Assembly: GCA_046263055.1 (NCBI GenBank)
Contig: JBHELO010000147.1
Location: 1 to 7,794 of the forward strand
Direction: 5' to 3'
DNA: 7,794 nucleotides
Source of the DNA: DATAQC01 sp046263055
Lineage (GTDB): Bacteria > Actinomycetota > Acidimicrobiia > Acidimicrobiales > AC-14
The position numbers and the translations under genes are program-made. Shown in pieces: positions 6,207-7,794 of the stretch. A model generated the notes under the pieces. It made no database searches, was not told where the DNA came from, and worked only from the letters and a program-made list of their open reading frames with translations. Numbering within the stretch: the stretch's first letter is position 1; each line of letters begins with the position of its first letter.

Positions 6207-7061
6207 GTGCTCGACATCGCCAAGCTCGGTGCCCGCTACGGTCCCGACGCGGCCCTCGTGGACCCGGGACGGGCGCTCGCCTACGCGACCGCCACCGCCG
6301 ACGACAACCCTGCCTACACCTCCGACGGCGCCGTAGTCCCGCCGCTGTTCGCGGTGGTGCCCACCTGGGACACCACCATGGCCGCCGTCCACGACGTGGT
6401 CCCAGCCGAGGCCATGGGGATGCTCGTACACCTGGACCAGGACATGCGCTTTCTCTGGCCCCTCACCGGGGGGTTGCGCCTGTCCACCGACGCGGTGGTG
6501 GCCGGTATCCGGGCCCGGCGCTCGGGCGCCCAGCTCCTGGTGGTCGTGACGAGTGCCGACGAGGAGGGGCGGGTGGTCCTCATTCAGCACGCCACCATGT
6601 TCATCCGGGGGCTCGGTGGCGGCGCCAGCGGCGGCGACGACCCCCCCGACCACTCTCTTCCGCCGTCCGCCCGCCAGGCCCCGATGGTCACCCGCACCCT
6701 CCACCTGGACGACGACATAACGTTCCGCTACGCCGAGGCGTCGGGCGACACCAACGCCATCCACGTGGATGACGGGTTTGCCCGACGCATGGGCCTGCCT
6801 GGGATCATCGTGCACGGCATGTGCACGATGGCCCTGTGCGGCGTGGCGGTGGTCGACGAGGTCGCCGGCGGTGATCCCACGCTGCTCCGCCGCCTGGCCG
6901 TGCGCTTCTCCCGCCCGGTCATGCCCGGGGCGGATCTGGCTGTGAGCCTGTTCGACGCCGGCCGGTCCGATGACGTGGCCTGCGTGGGCTTCGAGGCGAG
7001 GGCCGACGGGCAGGTGGTGGTGAAGGACGGCTGGGCCGAGATCGGCCCGGCCGCCGGGTAG
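6207..7061 (+). CDS. MaoC-type double-hotdog (R)-hydratase / dehydratase
   Basis: A 284-residue protein with two hotdog halves. The N-terminal half (about 1-135) has the degenerate-hydratase pattern, ADDNPAY then VVPPLFAVVPTWD, and LDQDMRFLWPLTGG. The C-terminal half (about 160-284) carries the hydratase-2 motif FRYAEASGDTNAIHVDDGFA with the catalytic pair Asp181 and His186, followed by GLPGIIVHGMCTMAL. The family hydrates trans-2-enoyl-CoA, or dehydrates (R)-3-hydroxyacyl thioesters, in fatty-acid, polyketide or steroid side-chain metabolism; here the acyl substrate is unknown. The motif has Asn-Ala-Ile-His where the consensus has Asn-Pro-Leu-His, a mild change. The catalytic residues are intact. 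A linker of Gly, Asp and Pro (about 136-152) joins the halves. The GTG start is supported by a well-spaced GAGGAG. The stop is four bases before the next start, so the two genes are almost certainly cotranscribed. Confidence 0.9.
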   Translation: MLDIAKLGARYGPDAALVDPGRALAYATATADDNPAYTSDGAVVPPLFAVVPTWDTTMAAVHDVVPAEAMGMLVHLDQDMRFLWPLTGGLRLSTDAVVAGIRARRSGAQLLVVVTSADEEGRVVLIQHATMFIRGLGGGASGGDDPPDHSLPPSARQAPMVTRTLHLDDDITFRYAEASGDTNAIHVDDGFARRMGLPGIIVHGMCTMALCGVAVVDEVAGGDPTLLRRLAVRFSRPVMPGADLAVSLFDAGRSDDVACVGFEARADGQVVVKDGWAEIGPAAG

Positions 7062-7065
7062 CGCG

Positions 7066-7794
7066 ATGGTCGCGCTGCGACTGTTCGCGGCGGCCCGGGA
7101 GGCGGCGGGCGTGGCCCGGGCCGAGGTGGCGGGAGCCACCGTCGGAGACGTCCTCGACGCCGCCCGGGCCGAGTACGGAGGGCGGTTCGCCGCCGTCCTG
7201 GAACGGTCCAAGGTCTGGGTCAACGGGGAGCCGGCCACGCCCGAGACGCCGGTGGGCACCCATGACGTGGTGGCCGTCCTGCCGCCTGTGTCGGGGGGCG
7301 CCGGTGACGGCGCCACCGCCCTCGCCCCTCCCGTCGACGCTGGCGGGCCGGAGTTCGCCTCCCTGTTCGACCCGGCGGGCGACGCGGCACCTCGCGTCCA
7401 CGGCCGCCCGCCGCCCGTGCTGCGCCGCTCCCCGGCCCGTCCCGTCCCGCCCCCGGCGGTCGGCGCCGGTCCGGCGGTTCCGGGCGGCGGGGTGGCGGCC
7501 CCGCCCCGGCCGGCGGCCGGGCGGCCGGGCCCTCCCACCGCCACGGGGGAGCACGGGGCCGACCTCGGGGCGTCGGCGCCGCCGACCAGCCGCCACGGGA
7601 CCGCCACTCCGCCCTCCGCCTCCGGGCCGGCACTCGAGGCGACGCCGCCTGGGGCCCGGACGCCGGCCGCCCCACGCTCGGGGTCGACCGCCCGTGCCGG
7701 CACCCGCCGGTCGGCGGACGCCGCCGACGGCACCGGCTTGAACGTCGCCGCGCCCGCCCGCCCGTCACCCACCGCCGCCCCGACCGCCGCCACC
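7066..7794 (+). CDS. MoaD/ThiS-type ubiquitin-fold protein with long Pro/Ala-rich C-terminal extension (runs off the window)
   Basis: The frame is open from the ATG at 7066 to the last base, 243 codons with no stop, so the gene is incomplete at its 3' end. Residues 1-78 look like a MoaD/ThiS beta-grasp protein: LRLFAAAREAAG, VGDVLDAARAEYGGRF, VWVNGEPA, then HDVVAVLPPVSGG with Gly77-Gly78. In MoaD that Gly-Gly is the extreme C-terminus, activated by MoeB and loaded with sulfur for molybdopterin synthesis. Here at least 165 residues follow, dominated by Pro, Ala, Gly, Arg and Thr with very few aromatics, so probably disordered. GC is extreme (54 of 60 in 7441-7500). In this frame the third codon positions have fewer A/T than positions one or two, which supports real translation of the extension. 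It begins four bases after the hydratase gene stop and has no clear Shine-Dalgarno, suggesting coupling. A sulfur-carrier role is possible only if the extension is cleaved; otherwise the domain has another use. What lies beyond the window is unknown. Confidence 0.75.
   Translation, partial: MVALRLFAAAREAAGVARAEVAGATVGDVLDAARAEYGGRFAAVLERSKVWVNGEPATPETPVGTHDVVAVLPPVSGGAGDGATALAPPVDAGGPEFASLFDPAGDAAPRVHGRPPPVLRRSPARPVPPPAVGAGPAVPGGGVAAPPRPAAGRPGPPTATGEHGADLGASAPPTSRHGTATPPSASGPALEATPPGARTPAAPRSGSTARAGTRRSADAADGTGLNVAAPARPSPTAAPTAAT

Noticed and set aside
7293..7307. Frameshift in the G6 run that would end the MoaD-like protein just after Gly-Gly
   Set aside because: One added G would put TGA at 7305 in frame, but the downstream frame keeps strong third-position G/C bias and no stop through the window end, so the extension is treated as real. 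Not excluded without read data.
5655..7793. Leftward open frame of about 710 codons spanning the peptidase, hydratase and MoaD-like genes
   Set aside because: Only its last 156 or so codons, the metallopeptidase, resemble a protein family. The rest is antisense to the hydratase and MoaD-like genes, which have clear motifs.
1..7794. Defence system, CRISPR array, insertion sequence or prophage
   Set aside because: No repeat-spacer array, transposase, integrase, terminal inverted repeats or phage-type proteins were seen. The YgjP-like peptidase has no restriction genes beside it.

Overview
The window is high-GC bacterial chromosome with a dense gene layout. Codon third positions are overwhelmingly G or C, and starts are GTG or ATG. 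The gene mix is a DUF5655 protein, a menaquinone-type actinobacterial set with an ABC1/UbiB-like kinase, a MaoC double-hotdog hydratase and a TraR/DksA zinc-finger protein. It fits Actinomycetota best, possibly an Acidimicrobiia-like lineage. That placement is an inference from composition and gene content, not from a marker gene. No tRNA, rRNA, CRISPR array, insertion sequence or transposase was seen.

Layout, left to right. Bases 1-110 carry no gene I can support, only a tandem AAGGTCC repeat at the extreme left. Two genes then read leftward: a small DUF5655 protein with an N-terminal CCHC zinc finger (111-593), and a large secreted parallel beta-helix protein with a C-terminal jelly-roll-like domain (637-2607). 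A GC-rich stem-loop lies between them. The beta-helix gene has a strong Shine-Dalgarno and a good promoter in the divergent gap 2608-2893. It is visibly poorer in GC than its neighbours.

Rightward from that gap runs a compact three-gene unit: a TraR/DksA-type zinc-finger regulator (2894-3310), an ABC1/UbiB-type atypical kinase (3340-4824), and an alpha/beta hydrolase whose start overlaps the kinase end (4788-5618). The kinase-hydrolase pair resembles the adjacent ABC1 gene and lipG of Mycobacterium tuberculosis and suggests a shared role in lipid or membrane metabolism. A convergent gene follows, encoding a short YgjP/DUF45 zinc metallopeptidase (5655-6125, minus strand), with a hairpin at the convergence point.

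Divergent from the peptidase is a second rightward pair: a double-hotdog MaoC-type hydratase (6207-7061) and, 4 bases later, a MoaD/ThiS-type ubiquitin-fold protein (7066 to beyond the window end). The latter is the most unusual item. Its C-terminal-type Gly-Gly is not terminal but is followed by at least 165 residues of Pro/Ala/Gly/Thr-rich, apparently disordered sequence that is still open at the window edge.

Most of the window is ordinary housekeeping or accessory content. I do not see a defence system or a biosynthetic cluster. The extended MoaD-like protein and the secreted beta-helix gene are the parts most worth a closer look.
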